A stretch of 64,000 bases of DNA. It comes from Pseudoflavitalea sp. G-6-1-2 (GTDB lineage Bacteria > Bacteroidota > Bacteroidia > Chitinophagales > Chitinophagaceae). The stretch covers positions 372,001 to 436,000 of the forward strand of contig NZ_JABBGB010000002.1 in the NCBI RefSeq assembly GCF_012927185.1. Direction: 5' to 3'. The notes below the pieces were generated by a model, which made no database searches, had not been told where the DNA came from, and worked only from the letters and a program-made list of their open reading frames with translations. Numbering within the stretch: the first letter of the stretch is position 1; every line of letters begins with the position of its first letter. Made by a program: the position numbers and the translations under genes. Shown in pieces: positions 17,757 through 25,645 of the stretch.

Positions 17757-18950
17757 ATGAAAAGAATTGCGATGTTAGGCTCCGGCTTTATCGGACGTTT
17801 CTATGCAGAGTCGATACAAGGATACAGAAGCAGGGACAAGATCGTAAGCATCTACTCCCGCCGCCAGGAAAGTGCACAGAAATTTGCCGATGATTACAAG
17901 GTAGATTTCGTTACCACCGATCTCGAAGCTGCCATTGCACGCGAAGATGTAGACATCGTTTGCATTTCGCTTCCCAACCATATGCACGAAGAAGCGGTGA
18001 TGCTTTGCTGCAAACACAAAAAAGCAGTGATCACCACCAAACCACTCGGCCGCAATGGCGAAGAAGCCAAACGCATGCTCGAAGCTGTAGAAAAAGCGGG
18101 CATCTTCAACGGATATCTCGAAGACCTGGTGTATACCCCGAAATTCATCAAAGCGCTGGAAAGTGTGAAGGGCGGCGCACTCGGCCGCATCCTCTGGGCC
18201 AAGTCGAGAGAAACACATCCCGGGCCGCACAGCGACTGGTTCTGGGATATGGAACTCGCAGGTGGCGGCTGCATTCTCGATCTCGGTTGCCACTGCGTGG
18301 AGATCTCCCGCAGTTATATCGGCAAAGACATCAAACCAGTTGAAGTGATGTGCTGGGCCGATACACAGGTGAAACCCATCGATGCAGAAGATCATGCCAT
18401 AGGATTAGTGAAATATGAGAATGGCGCCATCGGCCAATTCGAAGTAAGCTGGACTTTCCGCGGCGGCCTCGATCTCCGCGACGAAGTGATGGGCACCGAA
18501 GGCACCATCTGGATCAACAGCTTCCTCCGTACTGGTTTCGATATGTTCACCACCGGCAAAGGCGCAGACTATGTGGCTGAGAAAGCTGAAAGCAACAGCG
18601 GTTGGTTATTTCCGGTAGGTGACGAACTGAATGAACTCGGCTACAACCATATGTTCATGGATATGTTCAATGCCATGGAAAGCGGCAAAGATCCCAAAGA
18701 AACATTCTACGACGGTTATGTAGTGAACTGCATTCTCGATGCAGCTTACCGTTCTGCCAAATCGAAACTCTGGGAACCGGTGAAACTCGATATCTGGAGA
18801 GGACAAACAGGCGTGAGCAAAGACAGCCATCTCGTGGAATACGATGCCGATCATTATCTGGTGAAAGAAGAAATGACGCACTATGGCGCAAAGAAACTGA
18901 TCCTGAAAAATAAAACAACAGGTAAGATCAGCGAGCAGACAATCGGATGA
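17757..18950 (+). CDS. Gfo/Idh/MocA-family NAD(P)-dependent oxidoreductase
   Basis: 397 residues, cytosolic. N-terminal Rossmann fold with GSGFIGRFYAES (8-19), and the family lysine-proline in TTKPLGRNGEE (Lys95-Pro96). The C-terminal substrate domain contains LAGGGCILDLGCHCVEISR, where the His-containing segment is the usual catalytic region. Members oxidise sugars, inositols or their derivatives; substrate unknown here. It follows the MFS transporter by 26 bases and ends in a strong terminator, so the two genes form a complete transcription unit. Confidence 0.87.
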   Translation: MKRIAMLGSGFIGRFYAESIQGYRSRDKIVSIYSRRQESAQKFADDYKVDFVTTDLEAAIAREDVDIVCISLPNHMHEEAVMLCCKHKKAVITTKPLGRNGEEAKRMLEAVEKAGIFNGYLEDLVYTPKFIKALESVKGGALGRILWAKSRETHPGPHSDWFWDMELAGGGCILDLGCHCVEISRSYIGKDIKPVEVMCWADTQVKPIDAEDHAIGLVKYENGAIGQFEVSWTFRGGLDLRDEVMGTEGTIWINSFLRTGFDMFTTGKGADYVAEKAESNSGWLFPVGDELNELGYNHMFMDMFNAMESGKDPKETFYDGYVVNCILDAAYRSAKSKLWEPVKLDIWRGQTGVSKDSHLVEYDADHYLVKEEMTHYGAKKLILKNKTTGKISEQTIG

Positions 18951-18970
18951 TCACCTGCACATACATGAGA

Positions 18971-19005
18971 ATGGGGCGACACCAATGATGTCGCCCCATT
19001 TTTAT
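18971..19005 (+). terminator. Terminator of the transporter/oxidoreductase operon
   Basis: ATGGGGCGACA (18971-18981) pairs perfectly with TGTCGCCCCAT (18989-18999) around a 7-base loop, followed by a T run. It starts 20 bases past the stop codon. Confidence 0.9.
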
Positions 19006-19029
19006 TGAAGTCTACTCATTCTCCCTGTT

Positions 19030-20727
19030 TCATTTGCCTGTCAGCTTTCCGAGAACATCCGCGAGCTCTGTGGAGTAGCCGGTTGACCGCCATGCAACAA
19101 ATCCATCTGGTCTTATCAGTATTGCACCATCCTCCTTAATTCCGAATGCCTGTTGCAGAGAAGCGTTTTCCGGCTTCAGCTCCCCCTGTTCTCCGAAACT
19201 GAAGAGCCGGATACGCAGACCCTTCTGTTTGTTCGTCTCTATCACATCCCGAAGCCATGCGCCATTTTGCATGCCGGTGATCAGCATCCATTTGCTTTTT
19301 ACCAGATCGAGTGTGGAGAGCCTGTTTTGCTGATACTGTACCCAAACATGGGGCAGGCGCGTACCTGGCAATCCTGTTAACTGCAATGCCTGATCGTATC
19401 CATGTTTTGCAGTATTTCCATTCAGCACAGCAGCGGAATGATACCTGTAATCTGGCAGGCCGAGCAAATTTCCCATATGCTTCATGGCCAACCGGGTGCT
19501 GAGCTGATGCATGCCAAGCGTGGCAGTGAGTTTTGCACCAAGCACAGTCAACACTACGGGACCAATTGCCATCGGGCCTTTGGAAAGCAGACCGTATTCA
19601 TCGGCCCAATCTGCCGAGCGTGCAGACACTTCTTTGCCGATGGGCTGTCGTTCCTGATTGTACGAATCGAGTAAAGTTTCTGATGCCTCTCCTTTTATCA
19701 CCATGGCCAGTTTCCATGCGAGATTATGTGCATCCTGCACGCCGGTGTTGGCGCCTTTTCCGCCGTAGGGCGTCATCACATGCGCAGCATCGCCTGCGAA
19801 GAAGATGCGGTTATGCCGCATGTTCACCATTACTTTTTCCGTAGGTTGCCAGGGCAGTATGCTGATGATCTTTATTGGCAGGTCTGGTATGCCGATGGCC
19901 TTTCTCAGCAGCACTACGATTCTGTGCTTCGATTCTTCTTCTGAAAAGTGAGCATCATCATCAGCGGAATGCAGGTGAAACACCCATTTGTTGGAGTTGT
20001 TGATACTGCACAACATGCCTCTGCACCAGCTTTCTCTGATATTGAGGATGCTGAATTCTTTTCCTTTTACCAGATCGGTGAGGTCTGCTTCGAAGTAGAT
20101 GTTCAGCAGATTGCCCATTGAACCACGCCCCGTGGTTTTTGCTTTGAGCGATTCGCGGATGGAGCTTTTTGCTCCGTCTGCAGCGATCATCCAGCTACTT
20201 CTGATAAAAGTTTTTTCTCCTGTACCACGATGCAGGATATGCGCAGTTACGCCATTCATGTCCTGCGTAAATTTCGTCAGCTCTGCATGGAACATCACGG
20301 TTCCGCCACGTTTTATCACTGCTTCGAGCAATACGGGTTCGGAAAGATCCTGTGTACAGCGGGCTACAAATTCCGGGCTCATCTGCAATAAAGCCTGAAT
20401 GCCCAGCATATTCACCGGCGAGGTTTTTGAATTTGCTTTTCTTTTGCTGATCGATTTAACGAGGGAGCTGTTGCGATATATGCCCCATGCTGGCGCGAGG
20501 GCTTTGCCCGCTTCGCGGATCGGTGCACTCAGTCCCGTTTCCCGGAAGATCTCCATGGTTCTGGTATCGAATCCCCGCGCACGCGGGTGAATGCTGGTTC
20601 CGCTATGTTTTTCAATAAGCACAACAGGTATTCCCTGCTCCAAAAGAAACAGCGCTGCCGATAATCCTACCACTCCGCCTCCTGCAATTAATACCGGTAT
20701 TTCTGCTGTTGGTTGTTGTACATTCAT
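19030..20727 (-). CDS. FAD-dependent monooxygenase (PHBH/aromatic hydroxylase type)
   Basis: 565 residues from ATG 20727; an upstream in-frame TTG at 20748 was not used. FAD-binding GxGxxG is at Gly16-Gly18-Gly21 (VLIAGGGVVGLSAAL). The DG motif is in MIAADGAKSSIRE and the GD motif in FFAGDAAHVMTPYGGKGAN, near residue 300. The C-terminal 150 residues resemble the thioredoxin-like tail of polyketide and phenol hydroxylases (ILIRPDGFVAWRS). The probable reaction is NAD(P)H-dependent hydroxylation of an aromatic compound; substrate unknown. It is divergent from an AraC-type regulator, and its promoter reaches into the start of that gene, so the regulator may control it. Confidence 0.85.
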   Translation of the reverse strand: MNVQQPTAEIPVLIAGGGVVGLSAALFLLEQGIPVVLIEKHSGTSIHPRARGFDTRTMEIFRETGLSAPIREAGKALAPAWGIYRNSSLVKSISKRKANSKTSPVNMLGIQALLQMSPEFVARCTQDLSEPVLLEAVIKRGGTVMFHAELTKFTQDMNGVTAHILHRGTGEKTFIRSSWMIAADGAKSSIRESLKAKTTGRGSMGNLLNIYFEADLTDLVKGKEFSILNIRESWCRGMLCSINNSNKWVFHLHSADDDAHFSEEESKHRIVVLLRKAIGIPDLPIKIISILPWQPTEKVMVNMRHNRIFFAGDAAHVMTPYGGKGANTGVQDAHNLAWKLAMVIKGEASETLLDSYNQERQPIGKEVSARSADWADEYGLLSKGPMAIGPVVLTVLGAKLTATLGMHQLSTRLAMKHMGNLLGLPDYRYHSAAVLNGNTAKHGYDQALQLTGLPGTRLPHVWVQYQQNRLSTLDLVKSKWMLITGMQNGAWLRDVIETNKQKGLRIRLFSFGEQGELKPENASLQQAFGIKEDGAILIRPDGFVAWRSTGYSTELADVLGKLTGK

Positions 20728-20815
20728 ACTGCCATTTGTTTCCGGCAATTTGGTAAAGTCTTCAGCGTTCAGATGGCATAACAGGGATAAGAAATTACCT
20801 GAAAAGGATTCATCG

Positions 20816-20843
20816 CAAAATTACCGTGATGCAGAACAATCAA
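20816..20843 (-). promoter_or_regulatory. Promoter of the FAD monooxygenase gene, overlapping the araC-type start
   Basis: On the minus strand TTG (20841-20843), 17-base spacer, TAATTTTG (20816-20823). The -33 element lies inside codons 5-6 of the divergent regulator gene. Confidence 0.5.
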
Positions 20844-21809
20844 CAGCCCGCTTCCTCTCTTCCGGAATTTCCCGGATTCGACTGGTTAACGGAAACAGAC
20901 AAACCAGTGCACTTCGATATCAAAACCCGCGAGGTAAACGGACAACTGCGTTTGCTGAAACGAGGGGATATCCATATTTCCGAAGGAAGCCTCAGCTTCG
21001 GCGCAGGTCTTGCTACGCATGCCGGCGTAAAACACTGGAACAATCTGCCTGTAGTAGAAATGAATTTTGTGATGCAGGGAAACATCGTACAGCGCAACAG
21101 TTTTATGAAAGAAGAAGTTCCTTTTGCGCAGGGCTATCACAACATCATGTACAATCAGGGGCATTGGGAGCAGAACCGGTTTTACGGTGCAGGTGTTCAC
21201 TGCAATTTCACCGTCAATATTGCGAAGCATAGATTCATGGAGTTGATGTTACCACATTCAGCTGCACTGGATGGCATCACTGATAACATCCTCGCCAATA
21301 AACCTTTTGTGAAACATCAAACTGCAAAAAAGATCACGCCAGCCATGAGCTGTCTCATTGCATCATTGTGGCAACAGCAATACATTGGCCCACTGCGCAA
21401 TCTGCATTTCGAGACGAAGGTGCTGGAGTTGCTGCTGCTGCAATGGAATCAGCTGAATGATACAGCACCGGTATATTCTGTATTGAAACAACCGGGAGAC
21501 AAAGACAAGATCTATGCAGCGCGTGAGTTATTGCTGCAAATGAAAGATGCTCCTCCTACCCTTCAGCAACTGGCCCGCCTTTGTTACACCAACGAATACA
21601 AACTGAAGAATGGTTTCAAAGAATTATTCAACGATACTGTGTTCGGTTATCTGAATACCGTGAAACTCGAAGAAGCGAAAACACTGATACAAAACACGCA
21701 TAAGTCCATTGCAGAAATAGCAGCAGACTGCGGATACGCCAATCCCCAGCACTTCAGCAGAGCATTCAAAAAGAAATATGGCATAACGCCGGGAGTGTTG
21801 AGAAAATAA
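20829..21809 (+). CDS. AraC-family transcriptional regulator
   Basis: 326 residues from ATG 20829 (the codon before it is a GTG that could also start). The C-terminal 100 residues form the double helix-turn-helix of AraC/XylS proteins: PTLQQLARLCYTNEYKLKNG, and later IAEIAADCGYANPQHFSRAF then KKKYGITPGVLR. The N-terminal 220 residues are a sensing domain that I cannot assign to a ligand. It is divergent from the FAD monooxygenase and is probably its regulator. It ends 9 bases before a perfect terminator hairpin. Confidence 0.88.
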   Translation: MQNNQQPASSLPEFPGFDWLTETDKPVHFDIKTREVNGQLRLLKRGDIHISEGSLSFGAGLATHAGVKHWNNLPVVEMNFVMQGNIVQRNSFMKEEVPFAQGYHNIMYNQGHWEQNRFYGAGVHCNFTVNIAKHRFMELMLPHSAALDGITDNILANKPFVKHQTAKKITPAMSCLIASLWQQQYIGPLRNLHFETKVLELLLLQWNQLNDTAPVYSVLKQPGDKDKIYAARELLLQMKDAPPTLQQLARLCYTNEYKLKNGFKELFNDTVFGYLNTVKLEEAKTLIQNTHKSIAEIAADCGYANPQHFSRAFKKKYGITPGVLRK

Positions 21810-21818
21810 TTCGACACA

Positions 21819-21863
21819 ATGCAAAAGGGTGTTCAGAAGATTTTTCTGAACACCCTTTTGCAT
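21819..21863. terminator. Bidirectional terminator between convergent genes
   Basis: A perfect 20-base stem: 21819-21838 (starting ATGCAAAAGGG) pairs with 21844-21863 around a 5-base loop. T-rich arms lie on both sides, so it can serve the AraC gene on the plus strand and ompH on the minus strand. Confidence 0.9.
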
Positions 21864-21876
21864 AATCAGTTATCGG

Positions 21877-22437
21877 TTACTGCTTTGGCTTCACACCTCC
21901 ACCTGCAGGGGGAGCTGCCGGAGCCGCATTCAGATTCAATCCAAGTTTTTTGGCAACCAGCGGCAGTATATCATCTCCCGAAGGGAAAGAGATCAGCTGC
22001 TCTTTGCTGAGGATGTAGGCATAGCCGTTTTCTTTAGCCACTGCCTGTGCAGTGCTTACAGCTTTCTGCTGAATGGGAGCCAGCAGTTGCTGTTCTTTTT
22101 CCTGCATGCTTTGTTGTGCCTGCTGATTGAAGTTTACGATCTTAACATATAAGTCGTTCAGTTCTTTTCTTTTGATTTCTTTCATCGCTGAAGACCATTT
22201 GGTAGAATCGGCAGCGAAGAGGCTGTCTTTGCGTTGAAACTCCACCTGATAGTCAGCTGCCTGCTGTTGCAGCGCTTTCTGATGATCAGCCAGATCTGTT
22301 CCGGCTTTTTTGTATTCTGGCATGGCAACGATCAGCTCATTGAGACTGATGTAGCCAATCTTGGCCTGAGCCTGTGAATGTTGTCCCACCATCACCAATG
22401 CCATGGTCACGAGTAAGCAAGAGAATAATCGCTTCAT
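21877..22437 (-). CDS. OmpH/Skp-family periplasmic chaperone
   Basis: 186 residues with a signal peptide (MKRLFSCLLVTMALVMVG, cleavage after SQAQA). Then the OmpH signature KIGYISLNELIVAMPEY and a long, Gln- and Lys-rich coiled-coil region (about 45-120) that forms the Skp tentacles. The C-terminus APAAPPAGGGVKPKQ is a low-complexity tail. The family holds unfolded outer-membrane proteins in the periplasm. It lies 21 bases downstream of the phosphosugar mutase on the same strand and is probably co-transcribed with it. Confidence 0.9.
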   Translation of the reverse strand: MKRLFSCLLVTMALVMVGQHSQAQAKIGYISLNELIVAMPEYKKAGTDLADHQKALQQQAADYQVEFQRKDSLFAADSTKWSSAMKEIKRKELNDLYVKIVNFNQQAQQSMQEKEQQLLAPIQQKAVSTAQAVAKENGYAYILSKEQLISFPSGDDILPLVAKKLGLNLNAAPAAPPAGGGVKPKQ

Positions 22438-22458
22438 TGTTGTTTGTTTTTTTGAAAT

Positions 22459-24183
22459 TTATAAAGACAGTCCTTGAATGATCCCGTCGATCCTGTTTTT
22501 CAGTTCAGCCTGTGCTTCAGGGAAGCCGGCTGCGCTATTCAGTTTCGTGTTTACACTGAAATAGAATTTTATCTTCGGTTCAGTGCCAGAGGGGCGGGCG
22601 GAAATTTTGCTTCCATCTTCAAGGATAAATTGCAATACGTTGGAGGCCGGGAGTTTGATGTCCCACTCTTCGCCTGTTTGCAGGTTTCGGCCGCGTTTCA
22701 ATTGGTAATCGAGCAACTGCACTACGGCGATATTGTGCAGTGATGCGGGTGGATTGGTTCTGTATCTTTCCATCATGGCAGCGATCTCCTGCTGGCCGTT
22801 CATGCCTTTTTTGGTGATGGAGATCAGATGCTCCTGATAGTATCCGAACTGCACGTAGAGATCGATCAGTTTCTCGTAGAGCGTGCGTCCTTTTTCTTTT
22901 TCGTATGCTGCCATTTCGCAGAGCAGGGCTACTGCAGATACGGCATCTTTGTCGCGGAGTTGCGGCCCGATCATCAGACCATAGCTTTCTTCTCCTCCAA
23001 TGATATAGTTTTCTTTTCCTTCTTTCTCTTTGATCAGTTCGGCAATCCATTTGAAACCGGTGAGCACATTGTAGCAGTTAACGTTGTAGTGTGCTGCAAT
23101 ATGATCGATCATATCGGTGGTTACGATGGTTTTCACCACCATGTCGTTTGGTTGCGCTACTCCTTTTGCCCTGCGTGCTTCGAGCATGTAATTGAATGCG
23201 AGTACGGCTGTTTGGTTTCCGTTCATCAGCACCCAGTTGCCGCTGCTGTCTTTGATGGCGATGCCTACGCGGTCTGCATCGGGATCGGTTCCCAGCAGAA
23301 TGTCTGCATCGAGCTCCTGTGCTTTTTTAAGACCGATGCTCATGGCTTCTGCCTCTTCGGGGTTAGGATACACCACAGTTGGGAAATTGCCGTCGGGTTT
23401 CGCCTGCTCTTCCACAATGTGCACATTGGTGAAGCCGAAGGCCTGCAGCACCTGTGGTACAAGCATGATGCCACTTCCGTGGATCGGTGTATAAACTATC
23501 TTCAGATCTTTTTGCTTTGCGATCACTTCGGGATACACACTGAGGCCTTTTACCATGCTGATATAGGCTTCGTCCATTTCCTTTCCGATGATTTGGATAT
23601 TGGCTTCGCCGCCGCTCCATTTTACGTCGTCAACAGAACTGATCTTATCCACTTCTTTGATAACGTTCTTATCGTGTGGCGGCACCAGTTGTCCACCATC
23701 ATTCCAATATGCTTTGTAACCGTTGTATTCTTTTGGGTTGTGGCTGGCTGTGCACACAACACCGCCCTGGCAACCCAGTTTACGGATGGTGAAACTCAGT
23801 TCGGGTGTTGGTCTCAGTGCTTCGAAGAGAAATACTTTGATGCCATTGGCAGCCATTACATTGGCGGTGATCTCTGCGAAGTAGCGGCTGTTATTGCGTG
23901 GATCGTGTGCAATGGCAACTCGGATCTCGCCGCCGGGATAAGTTTGTTTGAGATAGTTGGCATACCCCTGTGTGCTCATGCCCACAGTGTATTTGTTCAT
24001 GCGGTTGGTACCAACGCCCATGATTCCGCGCAATCCTCCGGTTCCGAATTCGAGGTTACGGTAAAAAGCGTCTGCGAGTTCGTTGGGATTTTCTTTCTCT
24101 AATCTGCTTATTTCATTTTTCGTGTCCTGATCAAAATTTCCATTCAGCCAGGCATTCACATTTTCCTTGATCTTTGCTTCCAT
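22459..24183 (-). CDS. Phosphohexomutase (phosphoglucomutase/phosphomannomutase family)
   Basis: 574 residues, cytosolic. All four mutase landmarks are visible: the phosphoserine loop TASHNPKEYNGYK with Ser147, the Mg2+ loop GTDPDADRVGIA (Asp300, Asp302, Asp304), the sugar-binding loop GGEESYG near 395, and the phosphate-binding loop RPSGTEPKIKFY near 530. It interconverts hexose-1- and hexose-6-phosphates. The size and the N-terminal GTGGLRGIMGVGTNRMN fit the large PGM/PMM type found in Bacteroidota. It is followed at 21 bases by ompH and is divergent from the DUF2279 gene. Confidence 0.92.
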   Translation of the reverse strand: MEAKIKENVNAWLNGNFDQDTKNEISRLEKENPNELADAFYRNLEFGTGGLRGIMGVGTNRMNKYTVGMSTQGYANYLKQTYPGGEIRVAIAHDPRNNSRYFAEITANVMAANGIKVFLFEALRPTPELSFTIRKLGCQGGVVCTASHNPKEYNGYKAYWNDGGQLVPPHDKNVIKEVDKISSVDDVKWSGGEANIQIIGKEMDEAYISMVKGLSVYPEVIAKQKDLKIVYTPIHGSGIMLVPQVLQAFGFTNVHIVEEQAKPDGNFPTVVYPNPEEAEAMSIGLKKAQELDADILLGTDPDADRVGIAIKDSSGNWVLMNGNQTAVLAFNYMLEARRAKGVAQPNDMVVKTIVTTDMIDHIAAHYNVNCYNVLTGFKWIAELIKEKEGKENYIIGGEESYGLMIGPQLRDKDAVSAVALLCEMAAYEKEKGRTLYEKLIDLYVQFGYYQEHLISITKKGMNGQQEIAAMMERYRTNPPASLHNIAVVQLLDYQLKRGRNLQTGEEWDIKLPASNVLQFILEDGSKISARPSGTEPKIKFYFSVNTKLNSAAGFPEAQAELKNRIDGIIQGLSL

Positions 24184-24201
24184 ACTTGCTGTTTAATGTA
24201 G

Positions 24202-24220
24202 TTGATCCCCGCGGGATCAA
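24202..24220. promoter_or_regulatory. Perfect inverted repeat in a divergent intergenic region
   Basis: TTGATCCC-CGC-GGGATCAA lies 19 bases before the mutase start and about 60 bases before the DUF2279 start. It could be an operator or an RNA hairpin in the mutase leader. No T run follows, so it is not a terminator. Confidence 0.35.
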
Positions 24221-24246
24221 GGTTTGAAGATATTGAATTTTATGGA

Positions 24247-24277
24247 TTGACAATCCGTGCCCTAAAACGTATTTTTG
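24247..24277 (+). promoter_or_regulatory. Promoter of the DUF2279 gene
   Basis: TTG (24247-24249), 20-base spacer, TATTTTTG (24270-24277). The expected start of transcription falls on or within a few bases of the ATG at 24282, so the transcript may be leaderless or nearly so. Confidence 0.55.
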
Positions 24278-24281
24278 TTAC

Positions 24282-25283
24282 ATGAACCCTAAATCCTGGA
24301 GAACAACCCTTCTCCTGATGGTACTATTGGCAGCAAATATCAGGGTATCGGGTCAGATGGCGGCAAGGCCACCGGAACAGGTTATGCCCCAGGTAGACAC
24401 CCCGAAGATCGTAAACCCTGATGCAGGCCGGTATCCTTATAAACCCGCAAAAGTATACCTGATTGCAGGCACCCAAGCCGCTCTGTGGGTAGGCTCCTTC
24501 ATTACCCTGAACCAGGTATGGTACAAAGATTATCCCAAAACCAATTTTCACTTTTTCAACGACAATAAGGAGTGGTTGCAGATGGACAAAGCCGGCCATG
24601 CCTGGACGGCTTACCAGATGAGCCGCCTGAGCACCGAGTTGTGGAACTGGTCGGGCCTCAACCGCCGCAAAAGTGCCTGGCTGGGTGGGCTCAGCGCCAT
24701 GGCCTATCAGAGTGTGATTGAAATTCAGGACGGCTATTCCTCCGAATGGGGATTCAGCTGGGGCGATATGGCCGCCAATTCCTTGGGCGCCGCCACTTTT
24801 GTTGCGCAGGAGCTGCACTGGAATACACAACGCATTCAATTCAAACTCAGCTACAATCCATACGATTACCCTACGCAGGAACTGAAGAACAGGCGCAATC
24901 AGTTGTTTGGAAAATCACTGCAGGAGCGCATGTTGAAAGATTACAATTCCCAAACCTATTGGCTCAGCGTTAACCTGCGGTCCTTTGCACAGGAAAGCAA
25001 ACTTCCACTCTGGCTCAATGTTGCTGTGGGATACGGTGCCCGCGGCATGCTTGGCGGCGAAGAGAATTTCTGGAAGGATAAGAGCGGAAGAACATTCGGC
25101 CATCCGGAGATCGAACGCACCCGCCATTTTTATTTATCGGCAGACTTGGACCTCACCCGCATCCGAACCAAAAAGAAGTGGCTGAAAACGATACTCTTTG
25201 CTGCAAACAGCATCAAGATACCCGCTCCCACATTGGAGCTGGGCAGCAATGGAAAAATCAGGGGACATCTGTTTTATTGGTGA
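24282..25283 (+). CDS. DUF2279 family (YfiM-like) envelope protein
   Basis: 333 residues. The first 25 residues (MNPKSWRTTLLLMVLLAAN) form a signal peptide or anchor. The DUF2279 core is visible around 50-190: a short hydrophobic segment AGTQAALWVGSFITLNQVWY, then DKAGHAWTAYQMSRLSTELW and SEWGFSWGDMAANSLGAATF. The DKxGH and GDMxANxxGA motifs are characteristic of the family. Function is unknown; it is thought to be an envelope protein. I kept the first ATG because the Lys/Arg after it fit a signal peptide, although the promoter sits very close to it. Confidence 0.8.
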   Translation: MNPKSWRTTLLLMVLLAANIRVSGQMAARPPEQVMPQVDTPKIVNPDAGRYPYKPAKVYLIAGTQAALWVGSFITLNQVWYKDYPKTNFHFFNDNKEWLQMDKAGHAWTAYQMSRLSTELWNWSGLNRRKSAWLGGLSAMAYQSVIEIQDGYSSEWGFSWGDMAANSLGAATFVAQELHWNTQRIQFKLSYNPYDYPTQELKNRRNQLFGKSLQERMLKDYNSQTYWLSVNLRSFAQESKLPLWLNVAVGYGARGMLGGEENFWKDKSGRTFGHPEIERTRHFYLSADLDLTRIRTKKKWLKTILFAANSIKIPAPTLELGSNGKIRGHLFYW

Positions 25284-25331
25284 AATTGTATTTGTAACAA
25301 TTGCTTACATTCGCAACAAATCAACAATATT

Positions 25332-25589
25332 ATGGATTTGAAATCCCGCTTCGAGCAAGCTGTTGCAGATAGCAAGAACCTGTCTGACCGTCCCAGCAAC
25401 GACACGCTTCTGCAATTGTATTCTTATTATAAGCAGGCCACCGAAGGGGACATCAACGTGGACCCTCCTTCCAACCCATTCGACTTTGTATCCAAAGCAA
25501 AGTTCGAATCCTGGGCAGCCCTTAAAGGCAAAACCAGAGAAACTGCCATGGAAGAATACGTAGAACTGATTGAGAAATTGAAGAATTAG
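25332..25589 (+). CDS. Acyl-CoA-binding protein
   Basis: 85 residues forming a single, free-standing ACB domain. It carries the family's key residues: YSYYKQATEGDIN (acyl-CoA phosphate contact Tyr/Lys), then KAKFESWAALKGKTRETAMEEYVELI. It binds long-chain acyl-CoA esters in the cytoplasm and buffers or carries them. Such proteins are widespread in eukaryotes and scattered in bacteria, mainly in Bacteroidota and Proteobacteria. It follows the DUF2279 gene by 48 bases and ends at a terminator. A weak promoter-like TTG...TACATTCG lies at 25288-25316. Confidence 0.92.
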   Translation: MDLKSRFEQAVADSKNLSDRPSNDTLLQLYSYYKQATEGDINVDPPSNPFDFVSKAKFESWAALKGKTRETAMEEYVELIEKLKN

Positions 25590-25615
25590 ATCTGAACAAA
25601 AAACATTGAATGATG

Positions 25616-25645
25616 AGCGCTCCGGAAAGGGCGCTTATTTTTTTT
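25616..25645 (+). terminator. Terminator of the acyl-CoA-binding protein gene
   Basis: AGCGC (25616-25620) pairs with GCGCT (25631-25635), with a further inner pairing, followed by TATTTTTTTT. It touches the stop codon of the convergent flippase gene. Confidence 0.75.
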
